From Candidatus Thermoplasmatota archaeon (GTDB lineage Archaea > Thermoplasmatota > E2 > DHVEG-1), in NCBI GenBank assembly GCA_038884455.1, contig JAWABU010000009.1:1-48057 (forward strand): a stretch of 48,057 nucleotides of DNA. The letters run 5' to 3'. A program made the position numbers and the translations under genes. Shown piece after piece: positions 31,938 through 38,200 of this stretch. Below the pieces are notes generated by a model. That model was given only the letters and a program-made list of their open reading frames with translations. It was not told the DNA's origin and did not search any database. Within the stretch, counting starts at the first letter, position 1. The number at the start of each line of letters is the position of its first letter.

Positions 31938-32314
31938 TTATCTCCGGATGCAAGTTAGCACAATATCAGGTTGCTTTCCGTTAATAGAAGTAAACATTTG
32001 ATTTCTTCGCGCAGCTTCTTGTCTTTCCTCTTTTGCCCTTTGCGCAATTTCTTGTCTTTCTTCCTCTTCGGTTGCAATCCGATCGATACAGTTTTTATGA
32101 AAATAATTTATCTGATACCGGCACTGGTTCATTGGTCCTGTGTTTTGACGGTTAAACATTCCCACACAATCCCACATCTCTCTTTCTCTTACTTCGTTAC
32201 TTCGTTACATTGTTTTTCTGTTTTCACACCATCGAATTCCCTTCGCCACTCGCGTTCACCGGCAAAAATAGAACCAGAAATTAAAAGCACGACCAAAATT
32301 GTCACATTCTTCAT
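31938..32314 (-). pseudogene. exported protein gene, frameshifted by 8-bp duplication
   Basis: ATG 32314 with AGGAAG gives a signal peptide (MKNVTILVVLLISGSIFA) then 20 residues and a premature TAA. The sense goes on in another frame (MWDCVGMFNRQN... to 31938) with four more Cys and a Glu/Arg coil. At the junction, acttcgtt is present twice in tandem (32191-32206). Removing one copy gives one frame of about 120 residues (KQCNEVREREMWDCVG). Probably a small periplasmic disulfide protein, now broken or variable. Confidence 0.7.
32191..32206. repeat. 8-bp perfect tandem duplication
   Basis: acttcgtt twice; the extra copy breaks the exported-protein gene at 31938-32314. Confidence 0.9.
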
Positions 32315-32318
32315 GTGG

Positions 32319-32630
32319 TTACTTCCTGCGCATTGTTACGGTTGCATCGACTGCGCAAACATATGGAAGCTTTTCAACCTGATTATAACCATATGGTGTT
32401 GGGGTAACTTTATCGTCTGACTTGCTACAACTGCAGTCACTTCGAGATGTAGTTACTTCATAACCCCATGAAGTTCGTTCCATTGAGTTCAGCCATGAAT
32501 TAGCTTGTTCTTTTGCAAGAGCACAAGCTGATGCACTCGAATATTGAGCATACCCAGTAAATGTTTGGTGCTTCGTTCCTTCAGAAGCTATCCATAGAAT
32601 AAGTGATAAAATTGTTATTACTTTCTTCAT
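32319..32630 (-). CDS. small exported Cys-containing protein
   Basis: 103 residues with an excellent ribosome site (AAGGAGGATAT ATG). The N-terminus MKKVITILSLILWIASEG is a signal peptide or anchor. The mature part is polar with Cys in pairs (ACALAKEQ, SDCSCSKSD, PYVCAVDA). Same general type as the broken gene directly downstream, four bases away. Unknown function; envelope-located. Confidence 0.7.
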   Translation of the reverse strand: MKKVITILSLILWIASEGTKHQTFTGYAQYSSASACALAKEQANSWLNSMERTSWGYEVTTSRSDCSCSKSDDKVTPTPYGYNQVEKLPYVCAVDATVTMRRK

Positions 32631-32643
32631 ATATCCTCCTTAC

Positions 32644-32663
32644 GTTAAGGAACCAACCTTAAC
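32644..32663 (-). promoter_or_regulatory. leader hairpin before ribosome site
   Basis: GTTAAGG / CCTTAAC, 7-bp stem and 6-base loop, right before the AAGGAGG of the gene at 32630; may protect or control that mRNA. Confidence 0.5.
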
Positions 32664-32730
32664 CCAAGGGAGGAAAGAAAAAAATCAACTGACGGGTACC
32701 CCATAATAAAGGGGGCTTGTGATGGATTTG

Positions 32731-32762
32731 AAAAAAAGCCCAAGAGGGTCAATCTCTTGGGC
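32731..32762 (-). terminator. rho-independent terminator
   Basis: On the minus strand GCCCAAGAG, 7-base loop, CTCTTGGGC, then T7. It ends the RNA described next. Confidence 0.92.
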
Positions 32763-33050
32763 AGATCATAATAGTCCCGAATTGCCTCGGTAGGTGCACT
32801 TGGTTACCTGCTATTTCACAGGACCATCCCCTACACGTCTTCTCAGAATAATCCGTCACCATTCCAAGAGAGAAGCTTCTCAGAAGGTCAAGGCTTACCG
32901 TTTTTAGCCCAGTGATACTGTCACGGTTCCGTGAAGTCGCGTGGATTTCCGGGTCATTCAGCTGCCCTCTGTTTACCCTTCGGCCTTGGAGGTACAACCT
33001 ATCGGCTTTCTGCGCTATGTTCCCACCATGCACTAAGTGCTCTTTTCTAT
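32735..33050 (-). ncRNA. candidate novel structured RNA, about 310 nt, promoter to terminator
   Basis: A complete non-coding transcription unit: sigma70 promoter at 33057-33085, predicted start near 33050, strong terminator at 32731-32762, and no ORF with a ribosome site. Long-range stem GCACUU (33035-33040) with AAGUGC near the 3' end closes the molecule. Inside are AGGU-ugu-ACCU, CACGG-aa-CCGUG, GGCU...AGCC, GAGAAGCUUCUC, CCUG-ugaaauag-CAGG and CCGA-ggcaau-UCGG hairpins. No match in memory to tmRNA, RNase P, 6S, group I or group II introns. Phage RNAs such as GOLLD or ROOL are larger. Function unknown. Confidence 0.65.
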
Positions 33051-33056
33051 ATTCGT

Positions 33057-33085
33057 AATATACTTTATTTGAACCTAAAAGTCAA
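33057..33085 (-). promoter_or_regulatory. sigma70 promoter of the structured RNA
   Basis: TTGACT, 17 bases, TATATT on the minus strand; the -35 overlaps the end of the preceding small gene. Confidence 0.85.
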
Positions 33086-33235
33086 CAATCACCCCAAGCC
33101 CACGAATTGTGTGTCCGCAGGTTTGTTGCTCCATCAAATTACGATTCTTTGTTCCTCAATAACAAGGACAAGTTGCTGGACACTTAAATCATCCAGCATA
33201 TCTTCAAACTCACTAATTTGTTCAACGGTTGCCAT
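33075..33235 (-). pseudogene. small gene with 1-base frameshift
   Basis: ATG 33235 overlaps the upstream stop (TAATG). Product MATVEQISEFEDMLDDLSVQ then QLVLVIEEQ; it hits TGA at 33134-33136. One added A in the caaag run would give KNRNLMEQQTCGHTIRGLG and VIVDF, ending at TAG 33075-33077. The joined protein would have about 53 residues. Real decay or a homopolymer sequencing error. Confidence 0.55.
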
Positions 33236-33435
33236 TATTTACACCTCGATGGGTTGGGATTATCTGTATGACATGCCTTACCTGGATTACCAGGAACAAG
33301 ACCAGGCAGTGATATAGGCACTTCTTTTTCTGCCTTAGGCTTAACAGAACAAGTATTGCTTGGAGCTGTCAGAACACCAATAAGCCCTACACTAAAAAAG
33401 AACATGAATACAGCTGTAAATAAGAGATGTATCAT
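33235..33435 (-). CDS. small membrane-anchored Pro-rich protein
   Basis: 66 residues. N-terminal hydrophobic segment (MIHLLFTAVFMFFFSVGLIGVL) then a Cys and a Pro/Gly-rich periplasmic tail (ISLPGLVPGNPGKACH). Start overlaps the stop of the pilin-like gene. The layout recalls spanin-type outer subunits, but no lipobox was confirmed. Confidence 0.6.
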   Translation of the reverse strand: MIHLLFTAVFMFFFSVGLIGVLTAPSNTCSVKPKAEKEVPISLPGLVPGNPGKACHTDNPNPSRCK

Positions 33436-33566
33436 CGTGTTTGAACCTTTGCAGGCATATTTCTACACTTTTCTGTTGCAACAACGGTACCGATTGTATA
33501 CGCCACCCAAAGTAAAACAAGCATGATTAATAGATCAACAAACGAAAACCCCTTTGTGTTTTTCAT
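33432..33566 (-). CDS. 44-residue prepilin-like membrane protein
   Basis: Begins MKNTKGFSFVDLLIMLVLLW: a short basic leader ending in Gly, then Phe and a hydrophobic helix with an acidic residue at position +5 (Asp instead of the usual Glu). This is how type IV prepilins start. The rest is only 20 residues (TEKCRNMPAKVQTR end). Coupled on both sides by ATGA overlaps. Pilin mimicry is a hypothesis; a plain single-pass membrane protein is the alternative. Confidence 0.6.
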   Translation of the reverse strand: MKNTKGFSFVDLLIMLVLLWVAYTIGTVVATEKCRNMPAKVQTR

Positions 33567-33661
33567 GACTCACCTCGACCGATAGCTACAAATCGACCAA
33601 ATACTGCAGCTACGATAAAACTGAACACAACCCAACCTGCAAGAATATAGATAATTGTCAT
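33563..33661 (-). CDS. 32-residue membrane protein
   Basis: Single hydrophobic helix (IIYILAGWVVFSFIVAAVFG) with a basic end; stop overlaps the next ATG. First ATG gene of the small-membrane-protein operon. Confidence 0.55.
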   Translation of the reverse strand: MTIIYILAGWVVFSFIVAAVFGRFVAIGRGES

Positions 33662-33670
33662 TGTAATATC

Positions 33671-33808
33671 CTAATACAAAGTTATTACATCGAGATCACC
33701 AGGCACGATATTAACATACTCATCACGGACCTTGGTCAGGCGCTCAAACAAGATATCCCAAGCTTTTGACCGATTTTCAGCACTAACCTTGATAACGACT
33801 GTTCTTAT
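33671..33808 (-). CDS. 45-residue ORF with non-standard start
   Basis: A protein-like frame (RTVVIKVSAENRSKAWDILF, then ERLTKVRDEYVNI) ends at TAG 33671. No ATG/GTG/TTG lies at a sensible place. ATA 33806-33808 is preceded by AGGA at good distance. A TTGATTTTTTAACC promoter-like string lies just upstream. Start uncertain. Confidence 0.4.
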   Translation of the reverse strand: MRTVVIKVSAENRSKAWDILFERLTKVRDEYVNIVPGDLDVITLY

Positions 33809-33874
33809 GAAGATTCCTACAATTAGGTTAAAAAATCAACACTGAGTTACACTTATGTTTTTGATGGAAATCTC

Positions 33875-34321
33875 TTAGAGGCTAAACGGTAACACGATCT
33901 GTGTACCAATTACACCAATATTCTTGCCATCGATCACAATAGGTGGAAGAACAAGAACTCGCACCACACCAATCTGCACGACGCCCGCCGCAACAGGCAG
34001 AATTGTAGCATAATCATAACCGTGAACCAAACCACCAGTAAGTCCAAGTTTGATAGAACCAACACGAGCAAGATCGTTTGCTAAGAAGAAAACGTACTCA
34101 CTGCGAGTGTACTCGGAGTTATGATAGAAACCAACTTGCCAGGAGGCAGTTTGGTCGATACTGCACTCAATACCAACACCGAAGTTGTGCTCGTTGTAAT
34201 CGGTTTTACGATCGAAATGGTACGATAGAGCGTTCACAACAGGTGAACATTCATTTGCAAAAGCAGAGGAGAGTGGAAGCGTAAATGCAATTGCAACCAA
34301 AACTCGAGTAATATGCTTCAT
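33875..34321 (-). CDS. exported beta-barrel-like outer-membrane protein
   Basis: 148 residues with a textbook signal peptide (MKHITRVLVAIAFTLPLSSAFA). The mature part consists of alternating strands: SYHFDRKTDYNEHNFGVGIE, WQVGFYHNSEYTRSEYVFF, SIKLGLTGGLVHGYD, IDGKNIGVIGTQIVLPFSL, ending in an aromatic/Leu residue as outer-membrane barrels do. An 8-strand barrel like PagP or OmpW is plausible. Possible role: superinfection exclusion or envelope change. Confidence 0.65.
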   Translation of the reverse strand: MKHITRVLVAIAFTLPLSSAFANECSPVVNALSYHFDRKTDYNEHNFGVGIECSIDQTASWQVGFYHNSEYTRSEYVFFLANDLARVGSIKLGLTGGLVHGYDYATILPVAAGVVQIGVVRVLVLPPIVIDGKNIGVIGTQIVLPFSL

Positions 34322-34344
34322 AATTTAAAGTCAACCCTTGTTTA

Positions 34345-34479
34345 TCATAGGAAAACTCGCTCAAGAGCGTAGAGAGGTCTACCAGTTTGGAAACCGAACC
34401 AAAGTTCTCGCTCAAGCGTCTCGTATATGGCGACAGTACCAGCTATCAATATGAGTACAACGACTGTCTTTTTTAACAT
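34345..34479 (-). CDS. 44-residue membrane protein
   Basis: ATG 34479 after TAGGATTTAAAG. N-terminal single helix (MLKKTVVVLILIAGTVAIYE) and a short polar tail with Trp and Arg. Unknown. Confidence 0.5.
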   Translation of the reverse strand: MLKKTVVVLILIAGTVAIYETLERELWFGFQTGRPLYALERVFL

Positions 34480-34496
34480 ATCTTTAAATCCTAAAG

Positions 34497-34601
34497 TCAA
34501 CCTAGTTTCCCCGCAACAGCAACACTCAAAAGGTACACCGTGTACGTGATAATTATCGCGGATAGTGTGATTAGTAGTCGATCAGTAGTTGATAAATTCA
34601 C
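34497..34601 (-). CDS. 34-residue membrane protein, GTG start
   Basis: GTG 34601 preceded by GGAGGCAGGAAG. Product NLSTTDRLLITLSAIIITYT, then VYLLSVAVAGKLG: one transmembrane helix. It overlaps the 3' end of the basic-protein gene by 20 bases in another frame. Confidence 0.5.
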   Translation of the reverse strand: MNLSTTDRLLITLSAIIITYTVYLLSVAVAGKLG

Positions 34602-34740
34602 GTGCTTCCTGCCTCCACTGCTTCTTTTGCTTGGCGCGCGAAACATTAGTAGTGCCACGCTTCTGCTCGTGCTTGCCAGCACCTGAAGTCTGCGCGTACT
34701 TTGCGACGTAGTTACGGTTTTTAACAGCCTTGATTGTCAC
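34582..34740 (-). CDS. small basic phage protein
   Basis: 52 residues from GTG 34740, preceded by GGAGAGAG and overlapping the upstream stop (GTGA). Very basic (TIKAVKNRNYVAKYAQTSGA, then GKHEQKRGTTN, KQKKQW). It matches the general form of a common family of 50-60-residue KNxVAK...H..KK phage proteins; nucleic-acid binding likely. Confidence 0.65.
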   Translation of the reverse strand: MTIKAVKNRNYVAKYAQTSGAGKHEQKRGTTNVSRAKQKKQWRQEAREFINY

Positions 34741-34829
34741 TGCTCTCTCCATTTAATGTTTGGTTCGTACGGCAGAACTGCTAGCTCAGCTCTGCTTTCC
34801 GTTGCCATGAAACACACGATCACCAACAT
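34737..34829 (-). CDS. 30-residue leader-type ORF
   Basis: ATG 34829 (or ATG 34808) to TGA 34737; hydrophobic start then ELAVLPYEPNIKWREQ. Coupled to the basic protein by GTGA overlap. The promoter at 34855-34860 leaves almost no leader, so translation may begin at the second ATG. Confidence 0.35.
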   Translation of the reverse strand: MLVIVCFMATESRAELAVLPYEPNIKWREQ

Positions 34830-34862
34830 TAGTTTACCACTGTAGAGTCAAAAAAGTCAACG

Positions 34863-35183
34863 TTACTTGCGTGACTTGCGTGACTTCTTCTGTTTGTGAA
34901 CTACCTCATACTTGTTGTTGTTAATCACAAGTTCCACCAACTCGTTGAGATTGACATTGCGGTAGTTGTCAGCACCAGTCGAATCGTAGCGACGTTCCCA
35001 CACACTCAACAGGTTCTTCTTGTCGGGATCATACTTCATCCCAACACCAGTATCGAATTTGTGAACATTAATGCGGCAGTTCATCTTACGCACTTCACCA
35101 TTTGTCCGTTTGACGAAAGTCACAGTAAAAAACGTGTTGCTGTTCTTCATCAATTCAATTGCTTGCTGATGCGTAATTTGCAT
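34863..35183 (-). CDS. hypothetical conserved-type phage protein
   Basis: 106 residues, good ribosome site (AGGAGAAAG). N-terminal helix (ITHQQAIELMKNSNTFF) then FTVTFVKRTNGEVRKMNCRI, YDSTGADNYRNVNLNELVEL and a Lys/Arg tail. FFTVTFxKRxxGExRxMxCR is a recurring phage motif of unknown role. Own promoter at 35209-35236. Confidence 0.7.
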   Translation of the reverse strand: MQITHQQAIELMKNSNTFFTVTFVKRTNGEVRKMNCRINVHKFDTGVGMKYDPDKKNLLSVWERRYDSTGADNYRNVNLNELVELVINNNKYEVVHKQKKSRKSRK

Positions 35184-35208
35184 GTTGCTTTCTCCTATTG
35201 ATAAGGCA

Positions 35209-35236
35209 AGTATAGACTAATAGGGTTAAAAGTCAA
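35209..35236 (-). promoter_or_regulatory. TTGACTTTTAACCC-type promoter
   Basis: TTGACT, 16 bases starting TTTAACCC, TATACT. Serves the gene at 35183. Confidence 0.85.
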
Positions 35237-35330
35237 CACCACTTTGATGGCAGTGTTTTCTCAAGAATCTTCTGAATTTCGTTCAGAAAGTATGTTCTTT
35301 TCCTCTGAGAGGAAGGCGATATTGAAGATT

Positions 35331-35359
35331 AGCATATACCCGTAGGGTCAAAAAGTCAA
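35331..35359 (-). promoter_or_regulatory. TTGACTTTTTGACCC-type promoter
   Basis: TTGACT, 17 bases, TATGCT. No full gene follows before the next promoter. The 95 bases between hold a TTCTGAA / TTCAGAA hairpin and a start-less open frame ending ...QKILEKTLPSKWC, so this may make a short RNA. Confidence 0.75.
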
Positions 35360-35363
35360 CGTA

Positions 35364-35831
35364 TCAATTCGCAATTTGGTCCGGTGGCCAACCGCTTCTT
35401 TTTTGGTAATTTTTTAGGCCTTCGACAGTCGTAAATTTACGAGAAACCCTCCACGGAAATCCGTAATCTGTAAAAGTTTCGATTTGTTGTATTTTCTTAT
35501 GCTCCATTTTCTTATGCTCTTCGACAAGAACTGGGGTTGTGATACCAAATTGAGTTGCAGTAACATCAATAACGTAAGCACCATACAGAACAAAGCAATG
35601 ACTATACCAGTCCTCCATAACTGCAATGGTACTGTTAATGCCAATTTTCTTCAAACGTGTATGAAGTTCGGCAGCAGCAATCGCACACATACCACCTAAA
35701 TCAGAAGGAAATCTCCTAAAGGAGTAACTTTCAGCCCACTTCCGAGTCTTCTTTGCAACTGCATGAATACGCTTTAGTGTTTTGACGTCCAGGAGCTGAT
35801 TGTTCACGTCATGAACAGCCTTACTCACCAT
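35364..35831 (-). CDS. transglutaminase/papain-fold-like protein
   Basis: 155 residues from ATG 35831 (GGAGACC upstream). A Cys-His-Asp order fits the transglutaminase-like or papain-like fold: GGMCAIAAAELHTRL (Cys at a helix start), WYSHCFVLYGAYV (His on a strand) and VIDVTATQFG (Asp on the next strand). C-terminal part has Trp and basic residues (FPWRVSRKF). Small phage members may be peptidases or transferases; activity not proven. Confidence 0.65.
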   Translation of the reverse strand: MVSKAVHDVNNQLLDVKTLKRIHAVAKKTRKWAESYSFRRFPSDLGGMCAIAAAELHTRLKKIGINSTIAVMEDWYSHCFVLYGAYVIDVTATQFGITTPVLVEEHKKMEHKKIQQIETFTDYGFPWRVSRKFTTVEGLKNYQKRSGWPPDQIAN

Positions 35832-35899
35832 ATGTTTGGTCTCCAATTACCTATCTAAAGGGTAACCATAGCTCAGTGGGGTCAAAAGTCAACGAGCAA
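35827..35899 (-). repeat. 73-bp promoter-plus-leader repeat, copy A
   Basis: Nearly identical to 37399-37471 (five or so differences). It contains TTGACTTTTGACCCCACTGA, TATGGT, and the leader with GGAGACCAAACATATG including the start codon of the gene at 35831. Confidence 0.9.
35865..35892 (-). promoter_or_regulatory. TTGACTTTTGACCC-type promoter
   Basis: TTGACT, 16 bases, TATGGT; drives the gene at 35831. Confidence 0.85.
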
Positions 35900-35976
35900 T
35901 TTTATGACAAAAATACCAAAAAACACAGACTTAAGACATGTTTAGATATTTTAAATTTCCTTGTTGTGATGAGAAA

Positions 35977-36004
35977 AGGATATATTATTAGGGTTAAAAG
36001 TCAA
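35977..36004 (-). promoter_or_regulatory. TTGACTTTTAACCC-type promoter
   Basis: TTGACT, 16 bases starting TTTAACCC, TATCCT. Downstream (35900-35970) only a broken copy of the 22-residue mini-ORF seen at 37461-37529. Confidence 0.8.
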
Positions 36005-36021
36005 CAAAGAACTAAAGTTAA

Positions 36022-36300
36022 TTAAACCTTTCGTCCCATTGTTTTCATGTCATCAGGATTTGTAATCACTTGGTAAGCACCCTTGTTACAGATAGGTGCA
36101 ATAACATATTGTTTTTCTGTTGTATGTGATTCTTTGCGAAGAGCAACACCAATTCCATCACCAAGGGAAGGTATGTTCTTTGTGTCTGAGCCCGCACGAG
36201 GTGGAGTCAAATCAAACACTTGCAACGTTTTGAATTTGCCTTGCTGTGCAGGACGTTTCTTTGCGTACGAGCGTACGTGTGTGCGAATAATGATTGTCAT
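36022..36300 (-). CDS. hypothetical basic protein
   Basis: 92 residues from ATG 36300. Basic N-terminus (IIIRTHVRSYAKKRPAQQGK), then a beta-type middle with LTPPRAGSD and a compact end. Unknown; its neighbours are early-type genes. Confidence 0.6.
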   Translation of the reverse strand: MTIIIRTHVRSYAKKRPAQQGKFKTLQVFDLTPPRAGSDTKNIPSLGDGIGVALRKESHTTEKQYVIAPICNKGAYQVITNPDDMKTMGRKV

Positions 36301-36340
36301 TTTCAGTAATCGATATCTGCGACAGTACAGGGTCAGAAAG

Positions 36341-36973
36341 TTAACTCTCTCGCTTGCAAATCTGGTAATACGTAGCCGCAGCAACCTTACTGAGGCCAGT
36401 CTTCTCCATGATCTTCTCGATCACAACCTTGCGCGACTGCTTCGTGTTCGAAGCAAAAATCTTACGGGCAACGTCAATCTTCTTGACCTTCTTTTCCTCG
36501 GTCTTCTTCACTCGTTTGGTCTTGGTTGGAACTTCAAGGTCATTAGCAGCATCACGAGCCAACTTATCCTCAAAGGATTCAACTTGAACCTTAGCTGCAC
36601 CAGCCAAAAGTTCAGCTTCCTCCTTCTCAGCAGATTCAATCAGAGCATCAACTTCTTCATCCGTCATCTGCACACGAGAAACCGGTGGTAGTACTTCAGG
36701 CGTTGGTTCAATCCCCCCATTGGCAAGTTTGATCTGAGCTGCTTCGAGTTCACGAATATCTTCATTCATTTTACGATCTCCTACAAGTTGTTTAACAAAC
36801 GCTGTACCACAAATATCAGCCTCTTCATCTCCAGGTGAAAAATCAACCAATTCCCACATACCAGGAAAGGTAGTAGTAACTGCATCAAGAATTTTTTTTT
36901 CGTCGATGCTTTGTCCAACCCACTTAACGCACACTAGCTCTTCGTTAAGGCGTGTGATATCCTCGATATACAT
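36341..36973 (-). CDS. modular protein with shared C-terminal domain (1 of 3)
   Basis: 210 residues from ATG 36973. The N-terminal 70 residues form an alpha/beta domain (LNEELVCVKWVGQSIDEKKI), then a long acidic helix and a Lys-rich linker (KTKRVKKTEEKKVKKI). The last 45 residues (VARKIFASNTKQSRKVVIEK, then IMEKTGLSKVAAATYYQICK) are a three-helix domain. It is also found at the ends of the proteins at 38092(-) and 38351(+). The domain resembles a helix-turn-helix ending in TYY; nucleic-acid binding is inferred. Confidence 0.7.
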   Translation of the reverse strand: MYIEDITRLNEELVCVKWVGQSIDEKKILDAVTTTFPGMWELVDFSPGDEEADICGTAFVKQLVGDRKMNEDIRELEAAQIKLANGGIEPTPEVLPPVSRVQMTDEEVDALIESAEKEEAELLAGAAKVQVESFEDKLARDAANDLEVPTKTKRVKKTEEKKVKKIDVARKIFASNTKQSRKVVIEKIMEKTGLSKVAAATYYQICKRES

Positions 36974-36980
36974 ATCTATA

Positions 36981-37085
36981 TCAAATCTCCTTTGAAACGC
37001 TTGCACGAATTCGCATGTGAGCCTTCTTTGCAGTCTGTACTGCATCCTTTTCGGTTGCGAAACTCACATAAGTTGTTTTTATCAT
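36981..37085 (-). CDS. 34-residue basic protein
   Basis: ATG 37085 after AAAGGAT; ends seven bases before the next gene, whose ribosome site lies inside it. Product MIKTTYVSFATEKDAVQTAK then KAHMRIRASVSKEI. Unknown. Confidence 0.55.
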   Translation of the reverse strand: MIKTTYVSFATEKDAVQTAKKAHMRIRASVSKEI

Positions 37086-37103
37086 GTTTATCCTTTGTCA
37101 GGT

Positions 37104-37403
37104 TCAAAAGGGATCGTCGTAGTCGTCCCCGAAGAATCCGTAATCTTCGTCCGTACCGTAACCAGCACTACGGAGTGCGTCAGCATCAGCTTCAACGTCA
37201 TCACGGAACTGATCATACTCTTCAGGTTCGATCCCGCGTGTATCCCATTCCCAATCACCACCAGCTTGCGCAGCACAATCCTGATGCGCAAGCAAAATAT
37301 GATCTAGTTCACCATCGAAATCATAAACTTTTAGATCAGCCAACTGATCTCCTTCAATCAGCATTTTGCCGCAGACTGCACAAGCACATATTTCTTTTAC
37401 CAT
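37104..37403 (-). CDS. small acidic zinc-ribbon protein
   Basis: 99 residues from ATG 37403. N-terminal CACAVCGKMLIEGD, then a later HQDC, form a plausible C..C...H..C zinc site. The second half is extremely acidic (EEYDQFRDDVEADADAL, ending FFGDDYDDPF). Acidic tails of this kind occur in DNA mimics and in host-takeover proteins. Its promoter and leader are a copy of those of the gene at 35831. Confidence 0.65.
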   Translation of the reverse strand: MVKEICACAVCGKMLIEGDQLADLKVYDFDGELDHILLAHQDCAAQAGGDWEWDTRGIEPEEYDQFRDDVEADADALRSAGYGTDEDYGFFGDDYDDPF

Positions 37404-37471
37404 GTGTTTGGTCTCCAATTACCTATCTAAAGGGTAACTATAGCTTAGTGGGGCTAAAAGTCAACGAGCAA
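37399..37471 (-). repeat. 73-bp promoter-plus-leader repeat, copy B
   Basis: Second copy of the promoter/leader cassette (see 35827-35899); promoter TTGACT-16-TATAGT at 37437-37464 lies inside it. Confidence 0.9.
37437..37464 (-). promoter_or_regulatory. TTGACTTTTAGCCC-type promoter
   Basis: TTGACT, 16 bases, TATAGT; drives the gene at 37403. Confidence 0.85.
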
Positions 37472-37529
37472 CAATCAACTTCATCATTGACTGACACTTG
37501 ATGCAAAAAAGCACAGATTTAGCCGTCAT
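37461..37529 (-). CDS. 22-residue mini-ORF with CxxC
   Basis: ATG 37529 to TGA overlapping the -35 box of the promoter at 37437. Product MTAKSVLFCIKCQSMMKLIV and two more. A related but stop-containing sequence precedes the other copy of the cassette (about 35890-35940), so the ORF was duplicated with it. Confidence 0.4.
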   Translation of the reverse strand: MTAKSVLFCIKCQSMMKLIVAR

Positions 37530-37549
37530 ATTCTTCGGGAGTTTGAATA

Positions 37550-38092
37550 TTAGTTGACTTCTTTCTTGCAGTTATACACGTAAGTTGTAGCACCAGCCTT
37601 CGACATATCGAGTTCCTTCATGAAGAGCTCAATCATCTCGTTGCGAGAGAGTTTATCTTTGTTCTCAGAATACAACTGGATAGCACGATCTTTTTTCTCG
37701 CCCTTACGACCAGAACGAACCGAAACCGTTTCGCCGTTTTCGTTAACCGCAACAGCTCCATTGAGAATTGCATTATCTTCGAGACCGAGTGCATACTGCA
37801 TATCACCATTGCGAAGGCGATCAACCATTTTCAGAGCAGACTGAAACGCTTCATTTACGATGAGCGAAGGATCAAGCTCGTTGCGAACAATGTTCTGCAC
37901 AAGATACAGGTAGAAGTACTTGGCGGTTAAATCGTCAAACGAACCAACTTCCGAAACATCACCTACCAGCTCAACAATCGCGTCGCGATACTGCTTGCCG
38001 GTCGACCAAAGCACACGCACATCCTGCACCGCACGGGTGTAATCTTGCGTATTGACACAATACTTCTCAAGTACAGTGATCGGGTTATGCAT
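37550..38092 (-). CDS. modular protein with shared C-terminal domain (2 of 3)
   Basis: 180 residues. Helical N-terminal domain of about 110 residues (ITVLEKYCVNTQDYTRAVQD...YLYLVQNIVRNEL), a beta turn with GETVSVRSGRKG, then the shared 45-residue C-terminal domain (RAIQLYSENKDKLSRNEMIE, LFMKELDMSKAGATTYVYNC). Own promoter at 38121. Function unknown; nucleic-acid binding inferred from the shared domain. Confidence 0.7.
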   Translation of the reverse strand: MHNPITVLEKYCVNTQDYTRAVQDVRVLWSTGKQYRDAIVELVGDVSEVGSFDDLTAKYFYLYLVQNIVRNELDPSLIVNEAFQSALKMVDRLRNGDMQYALGLEDNAILNGAVAVNENGETVSVRSGRKGEKKDRAIQLYSENKDKLSRNEMIELFMKELDMSKAGATTYVYNCKKEVN

Positions 38093-38120
38093 TTGATTTC
38101 CTCGTTGAACTTATGAGGTA

Positions 38121-38149
38121 AGTGTAATGCAAGAGGGTTAAAAGGGCAA
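38121..38149 (-). promoter_or_regulatory. sigma70-type promoter
   Basis: TTGCCC, 17 bases with TTTTAACCC, TACACT. Divergent from the promoter at 38164. Confidence 0.7.
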
Positions 38150-38163
38150 CCTTGCTATGTTCC

Positions 38164-38192
38164 TTGACTTTTGGGTCAATTTATTATATGCT
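38164..38192 (+). promoter_or_regulatory. sigma70 promoter of the 57-nt element
   Basis: TTGACT, 17 bases, TATGCT. Predicted start within a base or two of 38200, exactly where the repeated 57-nt element begins. Confidence 0.8.
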
Positions 38193-38200
38193 TCCTGTAC

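Noticed and set aside
32735-33050. RNase P RNA, tmRNA or group I intron
   Set aside because: No GAGGAAAGUC-type P4 element, no tag-peptide frame with tRNA-like ends, and no P/Q/R/S intron core or flanking exons could be found.
34325-34500. TTGACT boxes at 34330 and 34495 as promoters for the genes just downstream
   Set aside because: They lie only 8-20 bases before the start codons, leaving no room for a -10 box and leader; they overlap stop codons of preceding genes.
36083-36691. Plus-strand open frame of 202 codons
   Set aside because: Antisense to two minus-strand genes with good composition and a shared domain; no ribosome site or promoter on the plus strand.
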